Part shown: positions 34,361 through 34,757 of the stretch, piece by piece | Numbering within the stretch: the stretch's first letter is position 1 | How the letters are laid out: every line of letters begins with the position of its first letter | Assembly (NCBI GenBank): GCA_964539825.1 | Contig: CAZIKF010000045.1 | Location: 1-34,757, forward strand | Length of the DNA: 34,757 nt | Reading direction: 5' to 3' | Origin: CAZIKF01 sp964539825 | GTDB lineage: Bacteria; Muiribacteriota; UBA6191 | Program-made: the position numbers and the translations under genes | Notes under the pieces: generated by a model | What the model was told of the DNA's origin: nothing | The model's input: the letters and a program-made list of their open reading frames with translations, nothing else | Database searches by the model: none

Positions 34361-34757
34361 ATGATCCTTAAAAAGTTCACTACAGTTAAACACGGCACAA
34401 CGTTAGACCGTGTGCAGCAAATCATGAATGATGGTGGTTTGCTCCCAGGGGCCCATAGAACCGCAGTTAGAGAGGAGCAAGAGTTTCAGCCTTTTTCCAA
34501 GGGAACATACATTGCCCAAAACCTAAGTTACTACGGCGCCCTGGCTGCCTTTAGTTCTGTCATGTATGAACATAATCAGCAGGGAGAGACCAGAGCTAGT
34601 CTTCCGGTTGTATTGCAAATTGAGCTGCAAGAAGATTGTGAGATTCTTGCAGATGAAGACTATCTCAAACCCCCCGAAGGTGCGGATGAAGACTATGAGT
34701 TTTCAGATCAAGAGTTATTGGAGGGCGCTAAGCACACCTGGCATAATTTTGAAACAG
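34361..34757 (+). CDS. Partial gene after brxA, possibly ADP-ribosyltransferase-like
   Basis: An open frame begins at ATG 34361, 28 bases after brxA, and runs off the window end (132 codons seen). No stop is met. It starts with KHGTTLDRVQQIMNDGG, similar to the His-Gly-Thr strand-helix start of Tpt1/PARP-type ADP-ribosyltransferase folds. KGTYIAQNLSYYGALAAF (about 48-65) resembles the tyrosine strand plus helix that follows in them. The strand VVLQIEL and an acidic stretch come next. The third catalytic residue would lie beyond the window. No ribosome site is clear. It may be an accessory defence gene of the same operon or an unrelated island gene. The fold is inferred by eye only. Confidence 0.6.
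   Translation, partial: MILKKFTTVKHGTTLDRVQQIMNDGGLLPGAHRTAVREEQEFQPFSKGTYIAQNLSYYGALAAFSSVMYEHNQQGETRASLPVVLQIELQEDCEILADEDYLKPPEGADEDYEFSDQELLEGAKHTWHNFET

Overview
The window looks like a chromosomal segment of a flagellated, Gram-negative-type bacterium. It carries flagellins, twitching-type (PilT) ATPases, UppP, FtsK, a class II fructose-bisphosphatase and tRNA genes without an encoded CCA end. I cannot name a phylum from the sequence alone. Positions 1-19830 read as resident chromosome. Positions 20056-34757 read as an acquired defence island placed directly after a tRNA cluster.

Layout of the chromosomal part. Two flagellin genes lie on the minus strand: the first is cut by the window edge and the second is an unusually long 886-aa protein. 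Both have nearly the same mRNA leader, a hairpin showing GGA in its loop followed about 12 nt later by an AAGGAGG ribosome site. That is the layout of CsrA-controlled flagellin leaders. A sigma-28-like promoter lies between the two flagellins. On the plus strand follow glpX and two sulfotransferase-family genes; the second lacks a normal in-frame start codon. Then comes an operon-like run: a HEAT-repeat/PilT fusion ATPase, an RluA-family pseudouridine synthase, queA, and a second paralogous HEAT/PilT fusion. After a structured leader come uppP, ftsK (overlapping by ATGA), rlmB and four tRNA genes (Leu-TAA, two identical initiator Met, one Met-CAT).

The island is a BREX type 3 phage-defence operon in the order brxF, brxC, pglX, extra gene, brxHII, pglZ, brxA. 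Most genes overlap by a few bases, so they are probably translated as one coupled unit. BrxF and BrxC are P-loop ATPases, PglX an adenine-type DNA methyltransferase with a zinc ribbon, BrxHII an SNF2-type helicase, PglZ an alkaline-phosphatase-fold protein and BrxA a small DUF1819-like protein. The extra 505-aa gene is coupled to pglX by a TAATG overlap and carries an R-x4-H motif in a helical N-terminal region resembling HEPN RNases. A cut-off ORF after brxA has N-terminal features resembling ADP-ribosyltransferase folds. These two are the best candidates for undescribed parts of the defence system.

Base composition is visibly mosaic inside the island: brxC is clearly GC-rich, while brxF, pglX, the HEPN-like gene and brxA are more AT-rich. 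This suggests assembly by transfer and gene replacement. All functions are assigned from motifs read by eye; no database search was run.
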